Source of the DNA: Leclercia sp. S52
GTDB taxonomy: Bacteria; Pseudomonadota; Gammaproteobacteria; Enterobacterales; Enterobacteriaceae
Length of the DNA stretch: 64,000 bases
Assembly: GCF_039727615.1 (NCBI RefSeq)
Contig: NZ_CP152474.1
Location: 4,836,001 to 4,900,000 of the forward strand
Direction of reading: 5' to 3'
Each line of letters starts with the position of its first letter. Within the stretch, counting starts at the first letter, position 1. The notes below the pieces were generated by a model. It was not told where the DNA came from. It saw only the letters and a program-made list of their open reading frames with translations, and did no database searches. Shown here in pieces: positions 9,067 to 19,500 of this stretch. The translations under genes and the position numbers were made by a program.

Positions 9067-12000
9067 ATGCAGGTCAGCAGAAGGCAGTTCTTTAAGATCT
9101 GCGCTGGCGGTATGGCAGGCACCACGGCGGCGGCACTGGGCTTTGCGCCCGGCGTAGCGCTGGCGGAAACACGGCAGTACAAACTGCTGCGCACCCGCGA
9201 AACCCGTAACACCTGTACGTACTGCTCTGTCGGCTGTGGGCTGTTGATGTATAGCCTCGGTGACGGTGCAAAAAACGCCAAAGCATCTATTTTCCATATC
9301 GAAGGGGACCCGGATCATCCGGTCAACCGCGGTGCGCTCTGCCCGAAAGGGGCAGGTCTGGTGGACTTCATCCACTCAGAAAGCCGCCTGAAATTCCCGG
9401 AATATCGCGCGCCAGGCTCCGACAAATGGCAGCAAATTGGCTGGGACGAAGCGTTCGATCGCATCGCTAAGCTGATGAAAGAAGACCGCGATGCCAACTT
9501 CATGGCGCAGAACGCTGAAGGCACCACCGTCAACCGCTGGCTCTCCACCGGCATGCTGTGTGCGTCTGCCTCCAGTAACGAAACCGGCTATTTAACCCAG
9601 AAATTCACGCGCGCACTCGGCATGCTCGCGGTCGACAACCAAGCGCGTGTCTGACACGGACCAACGGTAGCAAGTCTTGCTCCAACATTTGGTCGCGGTG
9701 CGATGACCAACCACTGGGTCGACATCAAGAACGCCAACCTTATCGTGGTGATGGGCGGTAACGCCGCTGAAGCGCACCCTGTCGGGTTCCGCTGGGCGAT
9801 GGAAGCCAAAATCCACAACGGTGCGAAACTGATTGTGATCGATCCCCGCTTTACGCGTACAGCGTCAGTGGCGGATTTCTACACCCCTATTCGTTCAGGT
9901 ACTGACATCACTTTCCTGTCAGGCGTACTGCTGTACCTGATGACTAACGAAAAATATAACCGCGAGTACACCGAAGCCTATACCAACGCCAGCCTGATCG
10001 TGCGTGAGGATTACCACTTCGAAGATGGCCTGTTCAGCGGTTACGACGCCGAAAAACGCAAATACGACAAAACCAGCTGGAACTACGAGCTGGATGAGAA
10101 AGGCTTTGCGAAGCGCGACACCACTCTGCAACACCCGCGCTGCGTGTGGAACCTGCTGAAAGAGCACGTTTCCCGCTATACGCCGGACGTGGTGGAAAAC
10201 ATCTGCGGGACGCCGAAAGCGGACTTCCTGAAGGTGTGTGAGATGATCGCTGAAACCAGCGTTCACGATAAAACCGCCTCGTTCCTGTATGCACTCGGCT
10301 GGACACAGCACTCCATCGGCGCGCAGAACATCCGTACCATGGCGATGGTGCAGCTGCTGCTCGGCAACATGGGGATGGCTGGCGGCGGCGTCAACGCCCT
10401 GCGCGGTCACTCCAACATTCAGGGTCTGACCGACCTTGGCCTGCTGTCGCAAAGCCTGACGGGTTATATGAACCTGCCAAGCGAAAAGCAGACCGATCTG
10501 CAAACCTACCTGACGGCCAGCACGCCAAAACCGCTGCTCGAAGGCCAGGTGAACTACTGGGGCAACTATCCGAAGTTCTTCGTCTCGATGATGAAGGCCT
10601 TCTATGGCGATAAAGCGACGGCGGAAAACAGCTGGGGCTTTGACTGGCTGCCGAAGTGGGACAAGGGCTACGACGTTCTGCAGTACTTCGAGATGATGAA
10701 CCAGGGCCAGGTCAACGGCTATCTGTGCCAGGGCTTTAACCCGGTAGCGTCGTTCCCGAACAAGAACAAGGTTGTGGCGTCTCTGTCGAAGCTGAAGTTC
10801 CTGGTGACGATTGACCCGCTCAATACCGAGACCTCGACCTTCTGGCAGAACCACGGTGAGTCGAACGACGTCGATCCGTCGACGATTCAGACCGAAGTGT
10901 TCCGTCTGCCGTCCACCTGCTTCGCGGAAGAGAACGGCTCTATCGTCAACTCCGGCCGCTGGCTGCAGTGGCACTGGAAAGGCGCGGACGCCCCGGGCAT
11001 CGCCATGAACGACGGTGAGATCCTGGCCGGTATCTTCTTACGCCTGCGTAAGATGTACGCGGCTGAAGGCGGCGCGAATCCGGAGCCGGTGCTGAACATG
11101 ACCTGGAACTACTCGACGCCGGAGAACCCATCCCCGGAAGAAGTGGCGATGGAGAGCAACGGTAAGGCGCTGGCGGATGTTATCGACCCGGCTACCGGTG
11201 CGGTTCTGGCAAAGAAAGGCGATCAGCTCAGCACCTTCGCGCACCTGCGTGATGACGGTACCACCTCCAGCGGCTGCTGGATCTTTGCCGGTAGCTGGAC
11301 GCCGAAAGGCAACCAGATGGCCAACCGCGATAACGCCGACCCTTCGGGCCTCGGCAATACGCTGGGCTGGGCATGGTCATGGCCGCTGAACCGCCGCATC
11401 CTCTATAACCGTGCCTCCGCAGACCCGCAGGGCAACCCGTGGGATCCGAAGCGTCAGCTGCTGAAATGGGACGGCGCGAAATGGGGCGGCGTGGATATTC
11501 CGGACTACAGCACCGCGCCTCCGGGCAGCGATGTCGGGCCGTTTATCATGCAGCCTGAAGGGATGGGACGTCTGTTCGCGATCGATAAGATGGCGGAAGG
11601 ACCGTTCCCGGAACACTACGAGCCGTTTGAGACGCCGCTGGGTACCAACCCGCTGCACCCGAACGTGGTCTCTAACCCGGCAGCCCGTATCTTTAAGGGT
11701 GATTTCGAAGCGCTGGGCAAAAAAGACAAGTTCCCGTACGTGGGTACCACTTACCGTCTGACCGAGCACTTCCACTACTGGACCAAGCACGCGCTGCTTA
11801 ACGCCATCGCGCAGCCGGAACAGTTTGTGGAGATCGGCGAGAAGCTGGCGAACAAGCTCGGCATCGCCCACGGCGATACCGTCAAGGTCTCCTCCAACCG
11901 CGGCTATATCAAGGCCAAAGCGGTGGTGACCAAGCGTATTCGCACGCTGAAGGTTCACGGTCAGGATGTGGATACCATCGGTATTCCGATTCACTGGGGT

Positions 12001-12117
12001 TATGAGGGCGTGGCGAAGAAAGGGTTTATTGCTAACACCCTGACGCCGTTCGTCGGTGATGCGAATACGCAGACGCCGGAGTTTAAGGCCTTCCTCGTGA
12101 ACGTGGAAAAGGTGTAA
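9067..12117 (+). CDS. fdoG: Formate dehydrogenase-O, selenocysteine-containing major subunit
   Basis: Catalytic subunit that oxidises formate to CO2 in the periplasm and passes electrons to menaquinone/ubiquinone through FdoH and FdoI. 1016 residues, as in E. coli. Tat signal with SRRQFFK at residues 4-10, a 4Fe-4S site at Cys50, Cys53, Cys57 and Cys92, and molybdopterin guanine dinucleotide domains. The in-frame TGA at 9652-9654 is codon 196, the exact position of selenocysteine in FdnG/FdoG (context DNQARV-Sec-HGPTVASLAPTFGRG), so the gene is one reading frame and not two. AAGGAG lies just upstream of the ATG. First gene of fdoGHI-fdhE. Confidence 0.97.
9652..9690 (+). promoter_or_regulatory. 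Selenocysteine UGA with bacterial SECIS hairpin
   Basis: The TGA is followed within about 15 bases by a potential stem-loop (around 9667-9683, AGCAA paired with TTGCT across a GTC-containing apex), the place and form of a bacterial SECIS element bound by SelB. It directs selenocysteine insertion in fdoG. Confidence 0.85.
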
Positions 12118-12129
12118 CGGAGACGACTT

Positions 12130-13032
12130 ATGGCTTATCAATCGCAAGACATTATCCGTCGTTCCGCGACTAACAGTTTCACCCCCGCGCCACAGGCGCG
12201 GGACCACCAGCAGGAAGTGGCGAAGCTTATCGACGTGACCACCTGTATCGGCTGTAAAGCCTGTCAGGTGGCCTGTTCGGAGTGGAACGACATCCGTGAT
12301 GAAGTGGGTCACAACGTCGGGGTGTACGACAACCCCGCCGATCTGACCGCCAAATCCTGGACGGTGATGCGCTTCTCGGAAGTGGAGCAAAACGACAAAC
12401 TGGAGTGGCTGATCCGCAAAGATGGCTGTATGCACTGCGCGGATCCGGGCTGCCTGAAGGCCTGCCCGTCTGAAGGGGCGATCATTCAGTATGCCAACGG
12501 TATCGTCGACTTCCAGTCTGAACAGTGCATCGGCTGCGGCTACTGCATCGCGGGCTGTCCGTTCGACGTGCCGCGCCTGAACCCGGAAGACAACCGCGTC
12601 TACAAATGTACGCTGTGCGTTGACCGCGTGAATGTCGGCCAGGAGCCAGCCTGCGTGAAGACCTGTCCAACCGGTGCCATTCATTTTGGCTCCAAAGAGG
12701 ACATGAAAACGCTGGCGGGCGAGCGCGTATCCGAGCTGAAAACCCGCGGTTACGACAACGCAGGCCTGTACGATCCGGCCGGAGTTGGCGGTACCCACGT
12801 GATGTACGTCCTGCACCACGCCGACAAGCCGAATCTGTATCACGGCCTGCCGGAGAACCCGGAGATCAGCGCCACGGTGAAATTCTGGAAAGGCATCTGG
12901 AAGCCGCTGGCCGCCGTCGGATTTGCCGCGACCTTCGCCGCGAGCATCTTCCACTATGTCGGTGTCGGTCCGAACCGCGCAGAAGAGGAAGACGACAACC
13001 TGCATGAAGAGAAAGACGAGGTGCGCAAATGA
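12130..13032 (+). CDS. fdoH: Formate dehydrogenase-O iron-sulfur subunit
   Basis: 300 residues, as in E. coli. Electron-transfer subunit with four 4Fe-4S clusters: cysteine motifs [11 protein letters not shown] near residue 39, [13 protein letters not shown] near 101, [11 protein letters not shown] near 133 and CTLCVDRV plus CVKTCPTGA near 160-180. A single C-terminal membrane helix (about 258-280, [16 protein letters not shown]) anchors it on the periplasmic side next to FdoI. Starts 12 bases after fdoG with a GGAGACGAC-type site, and its stop overlaps the fdoI start. Confidence 0.97.
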   Translation: MAYQSQDIIRRSATNSFTPAPQARDHQQEVAKLIDVTTCIGCKACQVACSEWNDIRDEVGHNVGVYDNPADLTAKSWTVMRFSEVEQNDKLEWLIRKDGCMHCADPGCLKACPSEGAIIQYANGIVDFQSEQCIGCGYCIAGCPFDVPRLNPEDNRVYKCTLCVDRVNVGQEPACVKTCPTGAIHFGSKEDMKTLAGERVSELKTRGYDNAGLYDPAGVGGTHVMYVLHHADKPNLYHGLPENPEISATVKFWKGIWKPLAAVGFAATFAASIFHYVGVGPNRAEEEDDNLHEEKDEVRK

Positions 13033-13664
13033 AAAGACGTGACACCATCGTGCGCTACACGGCGCCGGAACGTATCAACCACTGGGTCACCGCCTTCTGC
13101 TTCATGCTGGCGGCGATAAGCGGGCTGGGGTTCTTTTTCCCCTCCTTCAACTGGCTGATGCAGATCCTCGGTACGCCGCAGCTGGCGCGCATCCTGCACC
13201 CGTTCGTCGGGGTGGTGATGTTCGCCTCGTTCATCATCATGTTTTTCCGCTACTGGCACCACAACCTAATCAATCGGGATGATATCTTTTGGGCGAAGAA
13301 TATTCGTAAGATCGTCGTCAACGAGGAAGTAGGTGATACCGGACGCTATAACTTCGGCCAGAAATGCGTATTCTGGGCGGCGATTATCTTCCTGGTCCTG
13401 TTGCTGGCAAGTGGCGTGATCATCTGGCGTCCGTACTTTGCGCCTGCTTTCTCAATCCCGGTGATCCGATTTGCGTTAATGCTGCATTCATTTGCCGCAG
13501 TGGCGTTAATTGTGGTTATCATGGTGCATATCTACGCCGCCCTCTGGGTGAAAGGCACCATTACCGCGATGGTGGAAGGCTGGGTTACTAAGACGTGGGC
13601 GAAGAAACATCACCCGCGCTGGTACCGTGAAGTCCGCCAGAAACAGGAAAAGTCATCTGAATGA
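13029..13664 (+). CDS. fdoI: Formate dehydrogenase-O cytochrome b556 subunit
   Basis: 211 residues with four membrane helices (roughly 20-38, 54-74, 114-134, 150-174). It is the di-haem b quinone-reducing subunit that anchors FdoGH in the inner membrane. Histidines in the first, second and fourth helices are available as haem ligands. Its start overlaps the fdoH stop (ATGA), and its own stop overlaps the fdhE start, so the three are translationally coupled. Confidence 0.97.
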   Translation: MKRRDTIVRYTAPERINHWVTAFCFMLAAISGLGFFFPSFNWLMQILGTPQLARILHPFVGVVMFASFIIMFFRYWHHNLINRDDIFWAKNIRKIVVNEEVGDTGRYNFGQKCVFWAAIIFLVLLLASGVIIWRPYFAPAFSIPVIRFALMLHSFAAVALIVVIMVHIYAALWVKGTITAMVEGWVTKTWAKKHHPRWYREVRQKQEKSSE

Positions 13665-14590
13665 GTATTCGCATAATCCCGCAAGATGAGCTGGGTTCGA
13701 GCGAGAAACGCACGGCGGAAGTGATTCCGCCGCTACTGTTCCCCAGACTGAAAAACCTCTATAACCGCCGCGCGGAACGCCTGCGTGAGCTGGCAGAGAA
13801 CAACCCGCTCGGCGACTACCTGCGCTTTGCCGGGCTGATCGCCCATGCTCAGGAAGTGGTGCTGTACGACCATCCGCTGCAGATGGATCTGACCGCGCGC
13901 ATCAAAGAGGCGAACGTTCAGGGCAAGCCGCCGCTGGATATCCACGTGCTGCCGCGCGATAAGCACTGGCACACGCTGCTGCATTCGCTGATTGCCGAGC
14001 TGAAGCCCGAGATGAGCGGCCCTGCGCTGGCGGTGATCGAGAATCTCGAAAAAGCCTCAGAGCAGGAGCTGGAGCAGATGGCGAGCGCGTTGTTTGCCTC
14101 TGATTTTGCCTCGGTCAGCAGCGATAAAGCGCCGTTTATCTGGGCCGCCCTGTCGCTCTACTGGGCGCAAATGGCCAGTCTGATCCCAGGTAAAGCCCGG
14201 GCAGAATACGGTGAAGCACGCCAGTTCTGCCCGGTGTGCGGTTCGATGCCGGTCTCCAGCATGGTGCAAATCGGTACTACTCAGGGGCTGCGCTACCTGC
14301 ACTGCAACCTGTGCGAAACCGAGTGGCACGTGGTGCGCATCAAATGCAGCAACTGCGAGCAGACCCGCGATCTGCACTACTGGTCGCTGGAGAACGAGCA
14401 GTCCGCGGTGAAAGCCGAGAGCTGCGGCGACTGCGGCACCTACCTGAAGATTTTGTACCAGGAAAAAGACCCGAAAGTGGAGGCCGTCGCTGACGATCTC
14501 GCCACGCTGATCCTGGACGCCAAAATGGAGCAGGAGGGCTTTGCCCGCAGCTCTATTAACCCGTTCCTGTTCCCGGGTGAAGGGGAGTAA
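13661..14590 (+). CDS. fdhE: FdhE, formate dehydrogenase accessory protein
   Basis: 309 residues, cytoplasmic. FdhE is a rubredoxin-like protein that binds Tat-targeted formate dehydrogenase subunits and is needed for their maturation. Four CxxC pairs are visible in the C-terminal half: CPVCGS near residue 188, CNLCETE near 225, CSNCEQ near 241 and CGDCGTY near 262. It overlaps fdoI by four bases. A terminator-like hairpin follows about 10 bases after the stop. Confidence 0.97.
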   Translation: MSIRIIPQDELGSSEKRTAEVIPPLLFPRLKNLYNRRAERLRELAENNPLGDYLRFAGLIAHAQEVVLYDHPLQMDLTARIKEANVQGKPPLDIHVLPRDKHWHTLLHSLIAELKPEMSGPALAVIENLEKASEQELEQMASALFASDFASVSSDKAPFIWAALSLYWAQMASLIPGKARAEYGEARQFCPVCGSMPVSSMVQIGTTQGLRYLHCNLCETEWHVVRIKCSNCEQTRDLHYWSLENEQSAVKAESCGDCGTYLKILYQEKDPKVEAVADDLATLILDAKMEQEGFARSSINPFLFPGEGE

Positions 14591-14599
14591 TCTTCTTTT

Positions 14600-14627
14600 T
14601 AGCCCGGTAGGTTTTGCTGCCGGGCTA
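14600..14627. terminator. Hairpin between fdhE and convergent antitoxin gene
   Basis: Inverted repeat TAGCCCGG / CCGGGCTA with an inner GTAG/CTGC pairing, preceded by a CTTTTT run (good for the minus strand reader as A-tract) and followed by AAATTA. It likely ends fdo-fdhE transcription and the convergent toxin-antitoxin transcript. Confidence 0.6.
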
Positions 14628-14629
14628 AA

Positions 14630-14920
14630 TTACTGGGATAGCGCAGGAATAACATGCTGCGGATCGTTGGCAATAGCACGAAGTAGCGCCCTGGCCGGGC
14701 CTGTAGGTGAACGTCTGCCTTGCTCCCAGTTGCGTAGCGTATCAACACTGACCGAAATTAGTTGCGCGAATTTACTTTGCGACAGCCCTGACGCCTGACG
14801 AATTTCTTTAATTTTCATGGCATCGATTTGAAAGGTGCGCGATGGCTCGCGTTTGCCCTCGGCAATTTCGTTCATCTGAGTCACGCTTTGGGTTAACCGC
14901 TCAAATAGCGCCTTATCCAT
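14630..14920 (-). CDS. XRE-type antitoxin (HigA/NadS-like)
   Basis: 96 residues. The C-terminal half is a helix-turn-helix of the XRE/NadS kind (about 44-75, with SGLSQSKFAQLISVSVDTLRNWEQG). It follows the RelE/HigB-type gene with no spacer (toxin stop at 14921-14923, ATG at 14918-14920), the reversed order with toxin first that is typical of HigBA-type modules. It should neutralise the toxin and repress the operon. A GAGAGGTGG ribosome site overlaps the end of the toxin gene. Confidence 0.85.
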   Translation of the reverse strand: MDKALFERLTQSVTQMNEIAEGKREPSRTFQIDAMKIKEIRQASGLSQSKFAQLISVSVDTLRNWEQGRRSPTGPARALLRAIANDPQHVIPALSQ

Positions 14921-15232
14921 TTACCACCTCTCAATAATCATTTTCAGTACGGCTTTCTCGTTTGCTGACAGGTCATCTTGGATCCCTTTGCGATAGATGA
15001 GCAGCAATCGAATTTCATTTTCACGTGAGCGATGAAAATAAATGACTCGTACACCACCACGCTTTCCCTTACCTCCGGCAAGCCAGCGAATCTTACGTAA
15101 GCCTCCCGTGTTCTGAATCAGATCGCCATATTCTGGCTGCATTGCCAGAAAGACCTGCAGTTTATGGTATTCGTCGTCATCCAGTAATTTTTTGACGTCT
15201 TCGGTGAAGATATCCGTATCAATGAATAGCAT
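14921..15232 (-). CDS. RelE/HigB-type toxin of a type II toxin-antitoxin pair
   Basis: 103 residues with the RelE/HigB fold signature: an N-terminal FTEDVKKLLDDDEY segment, a GGLRKIRWL strand with the conserved Arg, GKRGGVRVIYFH and RLLLIYRKG, ending in a Lys-rich helix. Members cleave mRNA, usually on the ribosome. It is first in a two-gene minus-strand operon with the antitoxin. The pair sits in the fdhE-fabY interval, where K-12 carries the different genes yiiE and yiiF. Confidence 0.85.
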   Translation of the reverse strand: MLFIDTDIFTEDVKKLLDDDEYHKLQVFLAMQPEYGDLIQNTGGLRKIRWLAGGKGKRGGVRVIYFHRSRENEIRLLLIYRKGIQDDLSANEKAVLKMIIERW

Positions 15233-15461
15233 AAAACATACGCCATTGGCTTAGAGTATCAAAAGTTAAATGTACGTCAATGACGTACCCCTCTCCTGTT
15301 ACGTTATTGAGATAAAGTGGACAAATCCACTCGTTCCGCTCAGTACATTTTGTTTCTGCGAGCCGCTTTCCAGATTCTTATCCCCACCCAAATCCGCTGT
15401 TTTCATCCACCGAAAACCAGGCTATAACGCTGTATATCCATACAGATTTAAGGATTAAACG

Positions 15462-16385
15462 ATGGCACTGGAAAAGGGCATTGATAAGCTGGTTCAGGAC
15501 TTTATCGCCGCAGGGCGACCCTCTCCGCTCGGTCAGAATATTGATGAACGGAGGGCTGGCTATGTTGCCAGTACGGTGCTTGCCGGGGAGAAGGAAACAC
15601 GCGTCCAGGCAGCAACGCAGACGCAGGACGGAATAACGTTTCGGACCTACTCACCGCTCAACGCACCTGAAACGCTGCCCACCGTTATCTACTATCATGG
15701 CGGGTGTTTTGTCAGCGGTGGTTTTGATACCCATGATAACCAGCTGCGCCAGCTGGCGTATTATGGCAACTGTCGGGTGATTGCGGTGCAGTACAGGCTG
15801 GCTCCCGAACATACCTTCCCTGCCGCGCATGACGATGCTGAACGAGGCGCGAATCTGGTCTGGAAGTATGCGGACAGGTTTGGTGTGGATAAAAACCATA
15901 TCACCCTTTGTGGAGACAGCGCGGGTGGCCATCTGGCCCTGGTCACGGCGCTACGGCTTAAGGCCGCAGGTCTGTGGCAACCCGCTCAGCTGATCCTTAT
16001 CTATCCGATGCTCGACGCAACGGCGTATTTTGAAAGCTACACCCGCAATGGACGGGATTATGTTATTACCCGCGACACGCTCCTCAGCGGATACGACATG
16101 TACTTTCCCCATACCGAACGCCAGCACTCTGAAGCCAGCCCACTGTGGCGGGATGACTTTCATGGCCTGCCCCGAACCCATATCATCACCGCCGAATACG
16201 ACCCTTTATGTGACGAAGGTGAAGCCTTACATCACCACATGACCGAACAAGGTGTGAACTGCACCTGCCAGCGCTGGTCCGGCGTGATTCATGGTTTCTT
16301 TCAGCTTGGGGGTGTAAGCCAGGCAGCGCGGGACGTTATTCGTGATATTGCATGGCGAGCGGATGCTGTGGCAGTTATAGGGTGA
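15462..16385 (+). CDS. Alpha/beta-hydrolase, HSL-family esterase
   Basis: 307 residues, cytoplasmic, no signal. Hormone-sensitive-lipase family features: an oxyanion-hole motif YYHGGC at 77-82 (HGGC instead of the usual HGGG), the nucleophile elbow GDSAGG with Ser152, an EYDPLCDEG acid motif near residue 246 and the catalytic His in HGFFQL near 277. Such enzymes hydrolyse short-chain esters; the physiological substrate is unknown. It has its own upstream gap of 229 bases and a weak AAGGATTAAACG ribosome site. Confidence 0.85.
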   Translation: MALEKGIDKLVQDFIAAGRPSPLGQNIDERRAGYVASTVLAGEKETRVQAATQTQDGITFRTYSPLNAPETLPTVIYYHGGCFVSGGFDTHDNQLRQLAYYGNCRVIAVQYRLAPEHTFPAAHDDAERGANLVWKYADRFGVDKNHITLCGDSAGGHLALVTALRLKAAGLWQPAQLILIYPMLDATAYFESYTRNGRDYVITRDTLLSGYDMYFPHTERQHSEASPLWRDDFHGLPRTHIITAEYDPLCDEGEALHHHMTEQGVNCTCQRWSGVIHGFFQLGGVSQAARDVIRDIAWRADAVAVIG

Positions 16386-16570
16386 TTCCAATATAAACAT
16401 TGAATCAATTAAGAAATCCCATACTTATTATAAAGTATTTAAGGTTTGCATCCTCAAAATTGCCTTAGCAAAATAAAGCGCCGAAAGCAGTGTGATAATT
16501 GAAAGGAAACCGTCACATTGGCTTCGTGCCATCAATATTATTTAATTTCTTTGATTAATGGATTATATCA

Positions 16571-17131
16571 ATGAATAAAAGCTCTCTGGCAATTTTACTG
16601 GCGGCCTCTCTGACCAGCAGCCTGGCATTTGCAAATAATCACACCTTCTCGTTAGGCTTCGCGCACAGTGAGGTGACGGGTTTTGACAACCTGAACGGCG
16701 TTAACGTCCAGTATCGCTATGAATTTGATGCCCCACTCAGCCTTATTGGCTCTTTCTCGTGGATGAAAGCGCACGCTAAACAGGATTATTTAGCGGCCTA
16801 CGACATCGTTCACAATGATATAGACGTAAATTATTATTCTTTGCTGGCAGGACCGGCATATCGCATCAATAAGTACGTCTCATTCTATGCCGTCGGCGGC
16901 ACGGCATGGGTGAAGGCGACCGGAAATACTCGCTGGGTGAATTACGGAGATAATAAAGTGAGCCATGACGGTATTTCCGAGAAATCAGCCTCTTTCGCCT
17001 GGGGAGTTGGAATGGTGATGAACCCCGTTGATAATATCTCGATTAATATCGGCTATGAAGGCACGAAGGCCAGTCTGGGTAGTGACTATTCGATCAATGG
17101 TTTCAACGTAGGCATGGGCTATCGTTTTTAA
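16571..17131 (+). CDS. Ail/Lom/OmpX-type eight-stranded outer-membrane protein
   Basis: 186 residues: signal peptide (MNKSSLAILLAASLTSSLAFA, then NNHTF) and an eight-stranded beta-barrel ending in GMGYRF with the C-terminal Phe needed for outer-membrane insertion. Alternating strands such as VNVQYRYEF, SLLAGPAYRI and FYAVGGTAWV fit the Ail/Lom/OmpX family, involved in adhesion and serum resistance in some species. A long AT-rich leader (16386-16570) precedes it, as is common for members of this family. It lies in the accessory interval between fdhE and fabY. Confidence 0.85.
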   Translation: MNKSSLAILLAASLTSSLAFANNHTFSLGFAHSEVTGFDNLNGVNVQYRYEFDAPLSLIGSFSWMKAHAKQDYLAAYDIVHNDIDVNYYSLLAGPAYRINKYVSFYAVGGTAWVKATGNTRWVNYGDNKVSHDGISEKSASFAWGVGMVMNPVDNISINIGYEGTKASLGSDYSINGFNVGMGYRF

Positions 17132-17157
17132 GCGAATGGGCTGATGCTTAAAACGGA

Positions 17158-17185
17158 GAGTTACCCATTTCGCCAGGGGTAACTC
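17158..17185. repeat. Inverted repeat after the outer-membrane protein gene
   Basis: GAGTTACCC at 17158-17166 pairs with GGGTAACTC at 17177-17185 across a 10-base loop. It lies between convergent genes and may end transcription, but no T-run follows, so it is listed as a repeat. Confidence 0.5.
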
Positions 17186-17198
17186 CCGGATCCTGACG

Positions 17199-18188
17199 CT
17201 ACTCTTCCTCGTTTCCGCCCTCTTCATAGGCGCCAAACGGCTTCGCGGGCAGCACGATATAGGTGCCTTCAAACACCGCGCCAGAGGTCTCGTCACCGAA
17301 CAGCTCCACCAGCATCTGTACGCGGGCTTTACGACCACGGGCCAGACGGTCGAGATCGCCGCTCAATGAGCCTAAATCCGCTACCGCGCTCGGTTTACCG
17401 CTGATAGGACGGCTGTAGCGGATATGGGCGTCAGCCAGAATAATAGTGCCGCCCAGGTGGCGCTCGCGCAGCATCAGCCAGATAAGCCCCCAGCCGGTGA
17501 GCGTCGCCAGCGAGAACAGGCTGCCGGCAAACAGGGTGTGGTGCGGATTCTGATTGCCGATCTCCGGCATGGTGGTGATAAATTTCTGCCCGGTGTACTG
17601 CTGAATGCGCACCCCCATCTTTTCGCTCAGCGGGATGTGCTGATACCAGGCCTGCTGCAGCTGACCGCACCAGTCGGCGCGATGCAGAATATCATCCAGC
17701 GAGGCGATGGGTTTGATCATCAAAAAGTGACGAATCGGGGTAGTTTGCGGGGTGGTGATTTCGCCCTGGTTAATAAAACCCAGCTTGGCAAAGAACTCCA
17801 CCGCATCTTCGCGCGCGCTACAGGTGACGCGCTTCACGCCCTCCTGACGGGCAACGGACTCCAGCGTCATCGCCATCAGCGTGCCGAGGCCTTTATCCTG
17901 TACGCTGGGATGCACCGCCATAAAGCGGATGGAGGCCTCATTATCGGCATTGATATACAGCCGCCCGACGGCGACCAGGTTGCCCTCTTCATCCATTACC
18001 ATCTGGTGATGCGCCATGGCGTCCCAGGCGTCGCGCTCCGACCCTTTCGGCTGATGTAATGGCTTACGCAGCATCTCCCAGCGGAACTGGTAGTAAAGCG
18101 CTAACTCTTCTTCCGTTTGCGGTACTCGAAGGTGATACATAGCTGTACTCTCTCTTGTTACCCGCGGCCTTACCGTCAGATCACTCAT
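17199..18188 (-). CDS. fabY: FabY, acetyl-CoA:[acyl-carrier protein] acetyltransferase
   Basis: 329 residues as in E. coli (YiiD). The N-terminal GNAT domain (about 18-155, with [18 protein letters not shown]) is joined to a C-terminal thioesterase-like hot-dog domain with [14 protein letters not shown]. The protein initiates fatty-acid synthesis by an alternative route to FabH. It overlaps the dtd stop by four bases and is probably translated from the dtd-fabY transcript. Confidence 0.95.
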   Translation of the reverse strand: MSDLTVRPRVTRESTAMYHLRVPQTEEELALYYQFRWEMLRKPLHQPKGSERDAWDAMAHHQMVMDEEGNLVAVGRLYINADNEASIRFMAVHPSVQDKGLGTLMAMTLESVARQEGVKRVTCSAREDAVEFFAKLGFINQGEITTPQTTPIRHFLMIKPIASLDDILHRADWCGQLQQAWYQHIPLSEKMGVRIQQYTGQKFITTMPEIGNQNPHHTLFAGSLFSLATLTGWGLIWLMLRERHLGGTIILADAHIRYSRPISGKPSAVADLGSLSGDLDRLARGRKARVQMLVELFGDETSGAVFEGTYIVLPAKPFGAYEEGGNEEE

Positions 18189-18622
18189 ACCTGGAGCCAG
18201 AACGTGACGGGGCCATCATTTACCAGCGAGACCTGCATATCTGCAGCGAAACGTCCGGTCTGTGTATGCATCTCTTGCTGACGGCAACGGTCAACAAAGT
18301 ATTCATATAACGCTTCTGCGCGATCCGGCGCCGCCCCTTTTGAGAAGCCCGGGCGCATGCCGCGTTCGGTATCTGCTGCCAGCGTAAACTGCGACACCAC
18401 CAGCACGCTGCCACCCGCCTGCTGGACGTTGAGATTCATTTTGCCTTCCGCATCGCTGAAGATACGGTAACCCAACACGCGCTCGCATAAGCGGTTGGCT
18501 TTTTGCTCGTCGTCATCCCTTTCGACACCTAACAAGACTAAAAGTCCCTGGCCAATTTCACCCGTCACCTCTCCCTCCACGGTGACGCTGGCACGGGTTA
18601 CGCGCTGGATTAATGCAATCAT
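18185..18622 (-). CDS. dtd: D-aminoacyl-tRNA deacylase
   Basis: 145 residues from the ATG at 18622; longer frames to 18724 only run into yihY. Dtd removes D-amino acids and glycine from mischarged tRNA. The conserved active-site motifs SQFTLAAD (near residue 77) and [10 protein letters not shown] (C-terminus) are intact. Overlaps yihY upstream by four bases and fabY downstream by four bases. Confidence 0.97.
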   Translation of the reverse strand: MIALIQRVTRASVTVEGEVTGEIGQGLLVLLGVERDDDEQKANRLCERVLGYRIFSDAEGKMNLNVQQAGGSVLVVSQFTLAADTERGMRPGFSKGAAPDRAEALYEYFVDRCRQQEMHTQTGRFAADMQVSLVNDGPVTFWLQV

Positions 18623-19500
18623 GGTTGGTCTGTTTCTCGTCGTTTTTCGGCTTCTGCTGCTTTTTTTAGCTCGCGGTATACCCCGAGAGTGACAGTAATT
18701 TCTGCGCCAAGCAAGACGATACACCAGGTCCAGTACACCCAGAGGAACAAAATGGGGATCACCGCCAGCACGCCATAAATCAGCTGGTATGAGGGGAACA
18801 TGGTGATGTAGAGCGCGAAACCTTTCTTGCCCAGTTCGAAAAGCAGAGCCGCCACCAGCGCCCCTACCATCGCATCCCGGTTGGGCACGCGCGTGGTAGG
18901 CACAATGCTGTAGAGCAACCAGAAAGCGAGCCAGGACAGGAGCAGCGGGAAGATGCGCAGCACGTCATCAATCACGCTGTTGAGATCGCTGGCCCAGCGT
19001 AACGAGAGCAGATAAGAGCTAATCGCCAGGCTGGCACCGGCCAGCAACGGCCCCAGAGTCAGGATCATCCAGTACACCGCAAAGGAGTACACTTTGGGGC
19101 GCGCCCGGGTGCTGCGCCAGATAGTGTTCAGCGCGCTATCAATGGCATACATCAGCAGCAGCGCGGTGACGATAAGCCCGCACGCCCCGACCGCGGTCAT
19201 CTTGCTGGAGTTGGCGACAAACTGCTCGATGTAATTCTGAATCACATCTCCGGTGGCCGGCATGAAGTTAGCAAAGACAAAATGGCGCAGCTGCAGGCTG
19301 ACATCCGAAAACATCGGAAAGGCGGCGAAAAGTGCAAAGATGACAGCCACCAGCGGCACCAGGGACAACAACGACACGTAGGCGAGGTTGCCTGCCAGCG
19401 TGGTCATGTTGTCCTCATCGATGCGGTGCCAGAGGAGTTTTAGCCACGCACGCAGCGGTCGGGTGTGGTGGCTGGCTTTTTGATGAACGGTTTTTAGCAT
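18619..19500 (-). CDS. yihY: YihY/BrkB-family inner-membrane protein
   Basis: 293 residues with about six membrane helices. UPF0761 family, once misnamed RNase BN (rbn) and related to BrkB. Its function is not established. Starts inside the yihX 3' end (7-base overlap) and overlaps dtd, so it belongs to the yihX-yihY-dtd-fabY chain. Confidence 0.95.
   Translation of the reverse strand: MLKTVHQKASHHTRPLRAWLKLLWHRIDEDNMTTLAGNLAYVSLLSLVPLVAVIFALFAAFPMFSDVSLQLRHFVFANFMPATGDVIQNYIEQFVANSSKMTAVGACGLIVTALLLMYAIDSALNTIWRSTRARPKVYSFAVYWMILTLGPLLAGASLAISSYLLSLRWASDLNSVIDDVLRIFPLLLSWLAFWLLYSIVPTTRVPNRDAMVGALVAALLFELGKKGFALYITMFPSYQLIYGVLAVIPILFLWVYWTWCIVLLGAEITVTLGVYRELKKAAEAEKRRETDQP

Noticed and set aside
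9652..9654. Internal stop in fdoG suggesting a broken gene
   Set aside because: It is the selenocysteine codon at the known position, with a SECIS-like hairpin just downstream.
11377..13005. Minus-strand open frame of 542 codons across fdoG/fdoH
   Set aside because: Shadow of high-GC coding DNA on the other strand; no recognisable domain.
17158..17185. Inverted repeat as a terminator
   Set aside because: No T-run follows; kept as a repeat only.
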